From Blautia sp. MSJ-19 (GTDB lineage: Bacteria > Bacillota > Clostridia > Lachnospirales > Lachnospiraceae), in NCBI RefSeq assembly GCF_018918125.1, contig NZ_JAHLQA010000003.1, positions 62,001 through 126,000 on the forward strand: a stretch of 64,000 nt of DNA. Direction: 5' to 3'. Positions 8,571 to 17,383 of the stretch are shown here, in pieces. Position 1 is the stretch's first letter, and the number at the start of each line of letters is the position of its first letter. Made by a program: the position numbers and the translations under genes. The notes beneath the pieces were generated by a model, which was not told the origin of the DNA, ran no database searches, and was given only the letters and a program-made list of their open reading frames with translations.

Positions 8571-9348
8571 GATTCATTACCTCCTCTGCCAACTCTGTAT
8601 ATTCTTTTGCACTTCTGCTGGACTTCTTGTATTCCACGACCGGAACACTGTTATCCTGAGACCATTCTACAGAACTGTCCACACGGATCACATGTTCAAA
8701 TACATGAATACTCTCCAGCTGATGCAGTGTTTCCATCGTCTGTTTGAAGTAATTTTTGCGGGTATCCACTTTGGTCACAGCAATTCCGGCAACCTCTAAT
8801 TCAGGGGAAATCTGCTTCACTTCATTCAGAAATTCGAACATATTTGCAAGACCAAACATGCCCCACGGGCTTGCCTCTACAGGAATGATCACCTTGTCTG
8901 AAGCACACAGGATATTCATGACCCAGCCACCAAGTGTCGGCGGTGCATCGATCAGAATGTAGTCATACACTTCTGAATCTTTAATCTTCTGAAGACATTT
9001 TCGAAGGATAAACTCTCTCTGCCACTTGGTAAAAAGTTCATACTCTATGGAACTCATCAGTGTCGATGACGGAATCAGATCCAGATTTTCGTATGGTGTA
9101 TGCACGATATAATCTGTCAAATCTTCCTGTTTTCCAATTGCATGATACAGGTTCTTCTCCCCCTGTGCATGTTCCAGTACCCAGTCTTCCGGAAAGAACG
9201 CAAGAGACAGGTTCAACTGCATATCGCCATCCACCAGCAAAACTTTTTTTCCGGCACGCGCCATCGCCGCACCAAGGTTTGAACAGGTGGTTGATTTGCC
9301 ACTGCCGCCCTTGTTATTGGTAAAACAGATCGTCACAGTCTTTCCCAT
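8557..9348 (-). CDS. ParA/Soj-family ATPase
   Basis: A 263-residue Walker-type partition ATPase. The deviant Walker A motif KGGSGKST is at residues 13-20, with the signature lysine. Other motifs are LLVDGDMQLNL (Walker A') and YDYILIDAPPTLGG (Walker B). The family forms ATP-dependent dimers on DNA that move or position cargo. The start at 9348 is preceded by GGAGGAATTT; the frame is open upstream but without homology. No ParB or parS is seen; the partner is the overlapping Lys/Ala-rich gene, so it may be an orphan ParA that positions something other than a chromosome origin. Confidence 0.9.
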   Translation of the reverse strand: MGKTVTICFTNNKGGSGKSTTCSNLGAAMARAGKKVLLVDGDMQLNLSLAFFPEDWVLEHAQGEKNLYHAIGKQEDLTDYIVHTPYENLDLIPSSTLMSSIEYELFTKWQREFILRKCLQKIKDSEVYDYILIDAPPTLGGWVMNILCASDKVIIPVEASPWGMFGLANMFEFLNEVKQISPELEVAGIAVTKVDTRKNYFKQTMETLHQLESIHVFEHVIRVDSSVEWSQDNSVPVVEYKKSSRSAKEYTELAEEVMNRVSR

Positions 9349-9531
9349 CGAAATTCCTCCATATAATGTCCTTTTATTACTGTCCGAAGATACCATTAAC
9401 TTCAAAAACAATAACAATCTTTTCTATGTCACATTATACGAGATTTGGTCGAAATTAGCAATGTTTATTCCTTTTTATTTCTATGAAAATCCAACTGCAA
9501 AAAGTATTCCGAAAAACTTTTCTCATATGTT

Positions 9532-10125
9532 TCAGCTGAGAATCTTTCCATCCACAGAGATAGTCGTTACCTGCCATGGAATGAATTTCCCACTGTTCTG
9601 AAGTGCTTTTTTTGCTGCCATTTCCAGACCTCCACAGCACGGAACTTCCATCCGGACAATCGTTACACTGGCGATGTCGTTACTTCGGATGATCTCTTCA
9701 AGTTTCTCACTGTAGTCTGCAGAATCCAGCTTCGGACAGCCTACAAGAACAATCTTTCCTTTTATAAAATCCTTATGAAAATTTGCATAAGCATAGGCTG
9801 TACAGTCCGCTGCGATCAAAAGTTTCGCACCGTCAAAATAGGGTGCCCGCGTCGGGACAAGCCTGATCTGTACCGGCCACTGCTGAAGAGGGCGCTGGTT
9901 TTCCAGAACCGCTTCTTCATCATAAGCCGCAGCTTCTCTTTCTACAAATGTGATCGCGCCGGTCGGACAGGACGGTAGGCAATCGCCCAGCCCGTCACAG
10001 TAATCATCCCTCAGAAGCTTCGCCTTTCCATCCACCATTCCAATCGCACTTTCATGACATGCTGCTGCACACGCTCCGCATCCGTTGCATTTCTCTTCAT
10101 CTATCTGAATAATTCTTCTGATCAT
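9532..10125 (-). CDS. two-cluster 4Fe-4S ferredoxin-type protein
   Basis: A 197-residue iron-sulphur protein. Residues 13-25 (CNGCGACAAACHE) and about 43-55 (CDGLGDCLPSCP) give two 4Fe-4S ligand sets typical of bacterial ferredoxin domains. The C-terminal part (about 85-197) has conserved cysteines at ADC, VGCP and VPCCGG, as seen in a common clostridial family annotated as ferredoxin or 4Fe-4S binding protein. The reaction is unknown; electron transfer or cluster-dependent sensing are possible. RBS AGGAGG. It is divergent from a Crp/Fnr regulator with a palindromic site between them, suggesting regulation by that protein. Confidence 0.85.
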   Translation of the reverse strand: MIRRIIQIDEEKCNGCGACAAACHESAIGMVDGKAKLLRDDYCDGLGDCLPSCPTGAITFVEREAAAYDEEAVLENQRPLQQWPVQIRLVPTRAPYFDGAKLLIAADCTAYAYANFHKDFIKGKIVLVGCPKLDSADYSEKLEEIIRSNDIASVTIVRMEVPCCGGLEMAAKKALQNSGKFIPWQVTTISVDGKILS

Positions 10126-10241
10126 AAAAACCTCCTGCTTTGTATTATTATCTGTAAAATAATTTCATATTATCTTTCAGGTCGTTGTTTTTCATACCTT
10201 GACCTTACATCCACAGGATACTAAAATAAAAAGAAAAAATA

Positions 10242-10257
10242 TGTGGTTATAACCACA
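10242..10257. promoter_or_regulatory. perfect palindrome, predicted Crp/Fnr-family operator
   Basis: TGTGGTTA directly followed by its reverse complement TAACCACA. It lies in the intergenic region between the ferredoxin gene and the divergent Crp/Fnr regulator, 58 nt before the regulator's ATG. The size and dyad symmetry fit a Crp/Fnr dimer. Confidence 0.7.
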
Positions 10258-10314
10258 AACAGATAAAAAAGAGTTTTAAAAAATGAAATCTTATTTATAA
10301 AATGGAGATTATTT

Positions 10315-10998
10315 ATGAATCATAAAGCAAAAAGCGGATCAAACTACGAACTGATTTCCAGAACTGCACTCTTTCAGGGGTGTTCCCCTGCAGAAACAGA
10401 AAAACTTCTTACCGGCATGCAGTTTTTTACAAAAACATATAAAAAAGGAGCTTCGGTCTGTCATGCCGGAACTCCTGTCTCTGATATCGGAATCGTTCTT
10501 TATGGTAGCGTTCAGATTGAAAATAACGACCTGTGGGGAAACAAAAATATCATCAGTCTTGTACAGCCCGGAGAAGTTTTTGCCGAAGCATATGCCTGTG
10601 TCCCGGGCGAACCTATGATGGTGGATGTCATCGCCATAGACGACTGTGAGATTCTCTTTTTGAATGTTCCCGTACTGTTCCAGCTTGCCGCCTCCGGCAG
10701 AGGAGAATATTCTGTACTGATCCGTAATATGACCATGATCAGCGCACGCAAAAACCTGCTGCTCTCCCGCCGCATGCTGCACACCTCTTCCAAAAAGATC
10801 CGTGACCGCCTGCTTTCTTATCTTTCCTATCAGTCAGAACTGCAGGGCAGCCGCTATATCGATATCCCCCTGAATCGTCAGCAGCTTGCTGACTATCTCA
10901 GTCTGGACCGAAGTGCACTCTCCAAGGAGCTCGGTAAAATGAAACAGGACGGACTGCTTGATTATCATAGAAATTCTTTTATCCTAAAAGAGGTATGA
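10315..10998 (+). CDS. Crp/Fnr-family transcriptional regulator
   Basis: A 227-residue regulator. The N-terminal cyclic-nucleotide-binding-like barrel covers about 20-140 (FTKTYKKGASVCHAG, GIVLYGSVQIE, PGEVFAEAYAC). A long dimer helix follows, then a winged HTH at about 165-225 (IPLNRQQLADYLSLDRSALSKELGKMKQDG). Only scattered cysteines are present and no N-terminal FNR-type Cys cluster, so the effector is unknown; haem- or redox-sensing (HcpR-like) is one possibility. Start ATG follows GGAG. It probably controls itself and the divergent ferredoxin gene through the palindrome at 10242-10257. Confidence 0.9.
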   Translation: MNHKAKSGSNYELISRTALFQGCSPAETEKLLTGMQFFTKTYKKGASVCHAGTPVSDIGIVLYGSVQIENNDLWGNKNIISLVQPGEVFAEAYACVPGEPMMVDVIAIDDCEILFLNVPVLFQLAASGRGEYSVLIRNMTMISARKNLLLSRRMLHTSSKKIRDRLLSYLSYQSELQGSRYIDIPLNRQQLADYLSLDRSALSKELGKMKQDGLLDYHRNSFILKEV

Positions 10999-11039
10999 TC
11001 CTCCCCACATCTTCCTGCTTTTCTTGCTTTAGACAACGA

Positions 11040-11552
11040 TTATTCGAATTCAAATGCCCTCTTAATGCTTTCATAATGAAGGAATTTATCCTCTGCCGCA
11101 AAAGCTTTGATCTGCTCCGGCGTTGCAAACATATAGCCGTCTGTTTCTTCAGTCTGGAGTTTCAGATCTTTGTCATCAATATCCATAACAAAGCGGTACA
11201 CATCTACAAAATAATTATCGCCTTCGCCTGGATTTTCACGCTTGTAAGTGAAAAGATATCCGCCTTCCGCATTTCTGGCATCCAGTCCGGTCTCTTCTTT
11301 TACTTCACGGAGAACTGCTTCATAAGATTCTTCTCCTGCCTGCGCCGCACCCCCGGAGACCTCCCAGCTGCCCGGTGCCCACGCTTTGGTCATGACACGT
11401 TTCGTGATCAGAAAAGTTCCATCCGGTCGTGCCACCACACCGAGTACTGTCAGGTGGTATTCTCCATCTTTCAGACACCAGTCGTTACGTTTCATGGTAC
11501 GCCCTGTCGGTTTCTTATCTTTATCGTAAATATCCCAGAATTCCATTTTCAT
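11040..11552 (-). CDS. Nudix hydrolase
   Basis: A 170-residue hydrolase. The Nudix box is complete: GGAAQAGEES...LREVKEETGLD (G-x5-E-x7-REV-x-EE-x-G). The N-terminus (FWDIYDKDKKPTGRTMKR) and HLTVLGVV resemble IPP-isomerase-like Nudix proteins of Firmicutes; the substrate (a nucleotide or isoprenoid diphosphate) cannot be assigned. Start ATG at 11552 follows AAGGAG. Convergent with the Crp/Fnr gene; single-gene unit. Confidence 0.88.
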   Translation of the reverse strand: MKMEFWDIYDKDKKPTGRTMKRNDWCLKDGEYHLTVLGVVARPDGTFLITKRVMTKAWAPGSWEVSGGAAQAGEESYEAVLREVKEETGLDARNAEGGYLFTYKRENPGEGDNYFVDVYRFVMDIDDKDLKLQTEETDGYMFATPEQIKAFAAEDKFLHYESIKRAFEFE

Positions 11553-11665
11553 TGATCTCCTTATTGCGTTTTCTCTTGTTTGTTTTATAATAAATAATAA
11601 TTTATGACTTTATCATAGCATTCTAAAGAAGTTATTGCAAACAATTATATGAAAGGGAATTCAGC

Positions 11666-12853
11666 ATGAACTTTAAAGACACAGCCGAACAGAATGAAGC
11701 CTGGATCATTGAACAGCGCCGCTATTTCCATGCGCATCCGGAGCTTTCTTTTGAAGAAAAAAACACAACTCAGGAGATTGGAAAACGTCTGGAAGAAATG
11801 GGACTTACCCCGCATTATTACCCGGATTACAACGGACTCTGGGCAATGATCAAAGGCGGTAAAGCTACATCTGAAAGTAAGACTGTTGCACTCCGTGCAG
11901 ATATTGATGCATTGCCGGTCGAAGAGCATACTGATCTTCCATTCTGCAGCCAGAACCCAGGTGTTATGCATGCCTGCGGGCACGACTGCCATATTGCCAT
12001 GCTCCTTGGCGGAATCCGTATGCTGATGTCTCAAAAAGAGGACTTAAAGGGTAATGTAAAGATCATTTTTCAGGCCGCCGAGGAATCCTGTCACGGCGCA
12101 GAATATTATGTAGAACATGGTTTTCTGGATGATGTCGATGCCATTTACGGAACACATATCTGGGGTGATCTGGATGCTCCGTATATGAATTTTGAATCCG
12201 GTCCGCGTATGGCAAGCTGCGACAATTTCCGCATTGAAATAGAGGGAGTTTCTGCCCACGGTTCCACCCCGCATCAGGGTGTGGACGCGATTTTGACCGC
12301 TGCTCATATCATCACTGAGATCCAGGCCATTGTCTCCCGCATGAATGATCCACTGAATCCCCTGGTCGTCACTGTAGGAAAAATCACCGGCGGACAGCGT
12401 TTTAACATCCTTGCCGACAAGGTTGTTATGGAGGGAACCACCCGTACCCATTCCCCTGAAATGCGTAAAAAAATAGAGCCCCTGCTCCGCAAAATCGCTG
12501 AAAATACAGCCGATTCCATGGGAGCAAAGGCTACTCTTACCTTCGAATATTTTCCAGCTCCGATCATCAATGCCCATGAAGATCTCGTCCGGATCGCCAG
12601 AAATGCCGCCACCAAAATGTATGGACCCGATGCGCTGAAACCATTTCCCAAGATGATGATCAGTGAAGATTTCGCATATTTTATGGAAAAAGTACCGGCA
12701 GTATTTGGTCTCGTCGGAAGTCAGAATAAAGAACTTGGCTTCACCGCCAAAAACCATAATGACCACTACACCGTAGACGAATCTGTCCTCAAACGCGGTG
12801 CTGCCATGTACGCACAGTTCGCGTATGATTTTCTGGAAGAAAAATCAGAATGA
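11666..12853 (+). CDS. M20-family amidohydrolase (N-acyl-amino acid hydrolase type)
   Basis: A 395-residue zinc-dependent hydrolase of the M20D group (hippurate hydrolase / IAA-amino acid hydrolase / N-acetyldiaminopimelate deacetylase relatives). The metal ligands and catalytic residues are visible: MHACGHDCH, AAEESCHGAEY and a C-terminal MISEDFAYF. The middle dimerisation domain (about 185-300) starts VSAHGSTPHQGVDAI. The enzyme cleaves amide bonds of N-acylated amino acids. The exact substrate is not decided by sequence. RBS AAGGGAA; no partner genes. Confidence 0.92.
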   Translation: MNFKDTAEQNEAWIIEQRRYFHAHPELSFEEKNTTQEIGKRLEEMGLTPHYYPDYNGLWAMIKGGKATSESKTVALRADIDALPVEEHTDLPFCSQNPGVMHACGHDCHIAMLLGGIRMLMSQKEDLKGNVKIIFQAAEESCHGAEYYVEHGFLDDVDAIYGTHIWGDLDAPYMNFESGPRMASCDNFRIEIEGVSAHGSTPHQGVDAILTAAHIITEIQAIVSRMNDPLNPLVVTVGKITGGQRFNILADKVVMEGTTRTHSPEMRKKIEPLLRKIAENTADSMGAKATLTFEYFPAPIINAHEDLVRIARNAATKMYGPDALKPFPKMMISEDFAYFMEKVPAVFGLVGSQNKELGFTAKNHNDHYTVDESVLKRGAAMYAQFAYDFLEEKSE

Positions 12854-12932
12854 GTATCTACATGATCCGCAGACATGCAGACGCTCCTTTTCGCATCGAA
12901 AATCGGAGCAGTCATCTAATCCGATGTATTGC

Positions 12933-14675
12933 TTATAATTTCCACCCTGCTGCCTGCATCTGTGTCTCCATCATGTGCTGATAAATTCCGTTCTTCTTCG
13001 CAAGCTCTTCCGGACTTCCCTGTTCTGCAACAACACCGTCTTTGAGCACAACGATCTTATCCGCATCCGCTACAGTACGCATTCTGTGTGCGATGATCAT
13101 AACCGTTTTATTCCTGATCAGACGTGACAGTGACTCCTGAATCAGAGTCTCATTATCTACGTCAAGGGAGGCAGTTGCCTCATCCAGAAGGATGATCGGA
13201 GCATCTTTAAGGAATGCTCTGGCAATGGAGATCCTCTGTCTCTCACCACCGGAAAGTTCAGATCCGTTTTCACCGATCATGGTATTCCAGCCATTTGGAA
13301 GTTTCTCCGCAAATTCATCACAGTGAGCCAGTTTTGCCGCTGCAATGACTTCTTCATCAGTCGCATTCTGGCGGCCGATACGGATATTTTCCATGATCGT
13401 ATTATTAAACAGTGTGACATCCTGGAATACTATGGAATACAGTGACATCAGTGTCTCCGGATCGATCTTTGAAATATCCATCCCACCAACTTTGATACTT
13501 CCTTTGTTGATATCCCAGAAACGGGAAGCCAGTCTGGAAACCGTCGTCTTGCCACCGCCAGATGGTCCGATCAATGCCGTAACCTCACCCTGTTTTGCAG
13601 TAAATGTCACATCTTTAAGAACATCTTCTCTGTCATTATAGGCAAATCCAACATGTGAAAAATCGATATCAAATCCATGATTGGACAGTTCCATCTTTCC
13701 AGTCTGAATATCATGAGAAAGGATTTCATCCATACGTCTGCACTGAATATCCCCGGAAATGATCGCAGCCAGATTCTGCAGAGAAATCTGCATCGGATCA
13801 TATAATCTGGAAACAAGAAGCAGGAACATGAAGAATGTCAGCACATCCAGTTTGCCCTGTGCAAGAAGAACGCTTCCCACCAGTGCAGTCGTCGCAATAC
13901 CAAATTTGAGAATCATCTGTGCACTGGATACAAACACAGCTGTCGTAAGTTCTGTCACAATTGCATGCTTCTCTACTGCTCTGATCTTGCCATCCAATCC
14001 TTTAATATACTCTGCCTCAGCGTTGTTTGCCCTAAGATCGCGAACTGTTTCCAGACACTCCTGAATACCGTCTGCACACGCCATCTTAAGTTCCATCTGC
14101 CGGCTCACTGCACGTCTCTGTACATTACCGGAGCATGCCACGATCAGGAAAGAAACGGGAAGTACCCACAATGCCGCGATTGCCATTCGCCAGTCAAAAA
14201 AGAACAGGCTGACAGCCACAATAGCAGTAGAAATGCATGCTCCGACCAGCTCCGGTATCCAGTGTGAGGAGGCCGTTTCCAGTGTGGCACAGTCTGCCAT
14301 GATCGTACTGGTCAGGTCCGAAAGATCCTTTTTTCCAAAGAAAGAAAGCGGAAGCTTACGGAGCTTTTCTGCCAGTGTGATACGCCGTACCCCACTTTCT
14401 ACATAAGTACTCAAAAAGGTGGCATTATACTGAATATATGTTGTAACTCCAATCAGGGCCAGGCATACCAGACATCCGGCAGCAAACAACATTCCTTTGC
14501 CTTCCAGCGTACCTGCCATATAATTTTTGACTAGCATATACAACATTCCTACCGGAAACATCAGAACAATGTTTGAAATCGTTGCACTTATAAATGCATG
14601 GATCATATCCGTTGTACCCTGTTCCGAAAGAGCATATTTGTGCTGTAATTTTTCTTTAAATGTCATATCATGCAC
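12933..14675 (-). CDS. ABC exporter half-transporter (TMD-NBD), second subunit
   Basis: A 580-residue half-transporter. Six membrane helices cover about 20-310. The ATPase domain has Walker A GPSGGGKTT, Q-loop SIVFQDV, signature LSGGERQRIS, Walker B IILLDEAT and the H-loop AHRM. Its start overlaps the stop of the preceding ABC gene by 8 nt, so the two form a heterodimeric exporter. Similar pairs next to TetR regulators are multidrug or peptide exporters; some in this group are annotated as siderophore-type transporters. ATG at 14675 or 14666 are both possible starts. The substrate is unknown. Confidence 0.9.
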   Translation of the reverse strand: MHDMTFKEKLQHKYALSEQGTTDMIHAFISATISNIVLMFPVGMLYMLVKNYMAGTLEGKGMLFAAGCLVCLALIGVTTYIQYNATFLSTYVESGVRRITLAEKLRKLPLSFFGKKDLSDLTSTIMADCATLETASSHWIPELVGACISTAIVAVSLFFFDWRMAIAALWVLPVSFLIVACSGNVQRRAVSRQMELKMACADGIQECLETVRDLRANNAEAEYIKGLDGKIRAVEKHAIVTELTTAVFVSSAQMILKFGIATTALVGSVLLAQGKLDVLTFFMFLLLVSRLYDPMQISLQNLAAIISGDIQCRRMDEILSHDIQTGKMELSNHGFDIDFSHVGFAYNDREDVLKDVTFTAKQGEVTALIGPSGGGKTTVSRLASRFWDINKGSIKVGGMDISKIDPETLMSLYSIVFQDVTLFNNTIMENIRIGRQNATDEEVIAAAKLAHCDEFAEKLPNGWNTMIGENGSELSGGERQRISIARAFLKDAPIILLDEATASLDVDNETLIQESLSRLIRNKTVMIIAHRMRTVADADKIVVLKDGVVAEQGSPEELAKKNGIYQHMMETQMQAAGWKL

Positions 14676-16425
14676 CTACCTTCCAGCATACTGACTGATT
14701 ATATGCATTCCACATATGTGCATAAAGTCCGCCTTCTGCAACAAGACTTTCATGTGTTCCCAGCTCCTCGATCTCGCCGTCTTTGAGTACGCAGATTCTG
14801 TCTGCATCCACGACTGAAGACAGTCTGTGCGCGATCATGATAACTGTTTTTCCCTCAGATAATCTTGAAAAAGCGGCCTGCACTTTTGCTTCATTATCCG
14901 GATCGGCAAAGGCTGTTGCCTCATCCAGAATCAGAATCGGAGCATTTTTAAGCATGGCTCTTGCAATAGAAAGTCTCTGTGCCTCTCCACCGGAAACATA
15001 AGTACCTTTACTGCCGATCACCGTATCAATTCCTTTTGGCATTTTCTCAATAATATCGTCGCACTGTGCATTCTTTAATGCCTGAAGGACTTCCTCTCTT
15101 GTCGCGTCTTTTTTGCCCATGCGCACATTATCATAAACAGACATTTTGAGTAGTCTGCTGTCCTGAAATACAAAAGAGACCTTTTCCATCAGCTTCTCTG
15201 ACGGAATATCACGTACATCCACTCCACCGATATGTACAGTGCCTTCTGTCGCATCAAAAAAACGTGCAGCCAGACTTGCAAGTGTTGTTTTTCCTCCTCC
15301 GGAAGGTCCTACAAATGCCACATGTTCACCGTCTTTGATATCCAGACTGATCTGATGCAGAGCATCCTTGGAAGCTCCCTCATATCGAAAAGAAACCTGC
15401 TCAAAAGTAACCGAGCTGTCTTTTGTCTCTTTTCCATTTTCTGCTTCCGGAAGCGGCTGTCGATCCAGAATACTGTCGATCCGCTCCAGTGCATCTGCTA
15501 CGATCATCTGGTTTTCGCTTGCAAACATAATCTTATTCAGTGTTACTGTGATGATCGGCGTAATGATGATATAAAACAGCAGATTAAGGAAATATGCATC
15601 GTTTGCCGTAAAGAAAAATGCCGTGGCGATCAGTACAGAAAAAACCGCATTGATAATAGTCGTATAAAGCACCATCGGCATACGCAGATCCTTCGTATAA
15701 GAAATCGTCCATTTCTCGTATTTTTTAATAGATGTCTGGAATCGTTTGAAAGAAAATACAGACTGTCCGAAAGTTTTTACGACTGGAATACCACGTACAT
15801 ATTCCACTGCCTCACTGGACATCTCATCAAGTGCATTCTGATATTCTTTCATCTTTTGCTGCATTTTTTCACCTGTCATAGAACCCATGATAAGAAATGC
15901 TGCAACAACCGGAATAAGGCTCAAAAGTCCAAGCCTCCAGTCAAATGCAAGAAGCAGGACCAGCAGGCCTACCGGAGTAGCATAAGCACCGGTCTGGTCC
16001 GGAAGCTGATGTGCCAGATATGTTTCTGTAGCAGCACTGGATTCGTTGACGATCTTGCGGATCTTACCACTTCCCTCTTTGTCCATAAATCCCATCGGCA
16101 GTGTCACAATATGGTGCATCATCTGAGAGCGCATTTCCGCCTGCACATGGAATGCCGCAATATGCGAGCAGATCAGGGAACACACATAAATGATCATGGA
16201 CAAAAGAGCAAAACCAACCGCTGACCATCCATAAGCTCTCAGATTCTGTGCCTGACTGTAATCCGGTGCCACTGCCAGAACTTCTTTAATGATCCTCCAG
16301 ATAAAATAGAACGGCACCAATGCGATCCATGCACTGACCGCCGACAGTATCCAGGAAAGAATCGTCAGATATCTGTAGCTTCCTGCATACTCAAAAAGTC
16401 TTGATAAAGAACTTTTTTTCTTCAT
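14668..16425 (-). CDS. ABC exporter half-transporter (TMD-NBD), first subunit
   Basis: A 585-residue half-transporter with membrane domain (about 20-310) and NBD: Walker A GPSGGGKTT, SFVFQDS, signature VSGGEAQRLS, LILDEATAFAD, AHRLSS. Within the Walker B region the Asp loop is ATAFAD rather than the common ATASLD, a small deviation. The start at 16425 (MKKKSSL) is chosen because GGGAGG lies just before it; the frame is open for a further 29 codons without support. Works with the following subunit and is probably repressed by the TetR gene upstream. Confidence 0.9.
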   Translation of the reverse strand: MKKKSSLSRLFEYAGSYRYLTILSWILSAVSAWIALVPFYFIWRIIKEVLAVAPDYSQAQNLRAYGWSAVGFALLSMIIYVCSLICSHIAAFHVQAEMRSQMMHHIVTLPMGFMDKEGSGKIRKIVNESSAATETYLAHQLPDQTGAYATPVGLLVLLLAFDWRLGLLSLIPVVAAFLIMGSMTGEKMQQKMKEYQNALDEMSSEAVEYVRGIPVVKTFGQSVFSFKRFQTSIKKYEKWTISYTKDLRMPMVLYTTIINAVFSVLIATAFFFTANDAYFLNLLFYIIITPIITVTLNKIMFASENQMIVADALERIDSILDRQPLPEAENGKETKDSSVTFEQVSFRYEGASKDALHQISLDIKDGEHVAFVGPSGGGKTTLASLAARFFDATEGTVHIGGVDVRDIPSEKLMEKVSFVFQDSRLLKMSVYDNVRMGKKDATREEVLQALKNAQCDDIIEKMPKGIDTVIGSKGTYVSGGEAQRLSIARAMLKNAPILILDEATAFADPDNEAKVQAAFSRLSEGKTVIMIAHRLSSVVDADRICVLKDGEIEELGTHESLVAEGGLYAHMWNAYNQSVCWKVGA

Positions 16426-16618
16426 AATATCCTCCCTTCCAAAGTCCAAAAAGTCCGGGGACGAAGTTATCCATGCTCTGAACTTTTCCTTATTCTTTTT
16501 ATCACATAACACTTACTCAGATTATGCATCACTGACTTTTATTAGTGTCAGCTAACCAATAGTTTTTAGAAAAGACTGTTCTACTCTTGCTGTAAAACAA
16601 TCTTTTTCTCATATCATT

Positions 16619-17248
16619 TCAGCTCTGTTTATCAAATTCCATGATTGCATTCCAGCCGCCATAATGATATTTCTCCAGCATCTTTATGTAATCCCTGGCC
16701 TTCTCTTTCGGCATTTTGTGGCGTACCACTTCAAAGGCACTCTCAAAGAGAGCAGTCGTCATAATGTGGATGAATTCCTCCGGGATCTCCTGTGCCCCTT
16801 CATTCTGAAACCGGATCACCTTCATGAATTTGTAGGTATATTCTGTCTCGATCTCTACCAGCTGTTCTACAAAATTCTGAAATTTTGTTCCGTAAGAGGC
16901 ATCCAGTAACAGCTGAAATTCCTCGAAATGGTCATATATACAATCCAGCATTCTGTCCATTCCCGCCATAACATATTCATCCATCAGACCTGCCTGTTTT
17001 TCCTCATCCACTGCATGAAATGCTTCCTGCGTCCGCAGAAAAATATTCGTAAATTCATCGGCCGCCGGCTGTACGATCGTGCTGAATAAGCCTTCTTTTC
17101 CACCGAATCGTGAATAGATTGACCCGGTCGTTGTATCTGCCTTTGCCGCAATCGTCCGAAGAGAGGCATCGGAATAGCCCTTCTCCAGAAATTCTTCTCT
17201 GGCACATGCCAGGATTTTCTCTGAAACTCCTTCTATTGGTTTTGTCAT
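16619..17248 (-). CDS. TetR/AcrR-family repressor
   Basis: A 209-residue regulator. The N-terminal HTH (ILACAREEFLEKGYSDASLR, TTTGSIYSRFGGKEGLF) is a classic TetR DNA-binding domain; residues about 70-209 form the variable ligand domain. Start ATG at 17248 follows GGAGGAG. A perfect dyad lies just upstream of the RBS (17261-17282), which fits autorepression. The gene is upstream of, and co-directional with, the ABC exporter pair, with a gap of nearly 200 nt. It most likely controls export of a toxic compound. Confidence 0.9.
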   Translation of the reverse strand: MTKPIEGVSEKILACAREEFLEKGYSDASLRTIAAKADTTTGSIYSRFGGKEGLFSTIVQPAADEFTNIFLRTQEAFHAVDEEKQAGLMDEYVMAGMDRMLDCIYDHFEEFQLLLDASYGTKFQNFVEQLVEIETEYTYKFMKVIRFQNEGAQEIPEEFIHIMTTALFESAFEVVRHKMPKEKARDYIKMLEKYHYGGWNAIMEFDKQS

Positions 17249-17260
17249 CTGCTCCTCCGT

Positions 17261-17282
17261 AACAGTGTTATGTAACACTGTT
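17261..17282. promoter_or_regulatory. perfect 22-bp dyad, predicted TetR operator
   Basis: Half-site AACAGTGTTA, 2-nt centre, then its exact reverse complement TAACACTGTT. It lies 13 nt before the TetR start codon, so bound repressor would block its own transcription. Confidence 0.8.
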
Positions 17283-17339
17283 ATAAATATAATTCTATTT
17301 TTATCTGTTGTCAAGTACCGATACCTTTTAGCATTAATA

Positions 17340-17378
17340 AACCGTTCGAAAAAGCCCTGTCCGGCCTTTCGAACGGTT
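17340..17378. terminator. terminator-like hairpin between kinase and TetR genes
   Basis: Arms AACCGTTCGAAA and TTTCGAACGGTT flank a 15-nt loop. The T-rich stretch follows on the plus strand; on the minus strand the U tract is weak. Confidence 0.55.
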
Positions 17379-17383
17379 CTGTT

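Noticed and set aside
8266-8799. Phe/Ala-rich plus-strand frame opposite the histone-like gene
   Set aside because: Complement of a Lys/Ala repeat; no start signal.
15232-16224. 330-codon plus-strand frame opposite the ABC exporter gene
   Set aside because: Cys/His/Arg-rich composition typical of a reverse-strand shadow; the exporter motifs on the minus strand are unambiguous.
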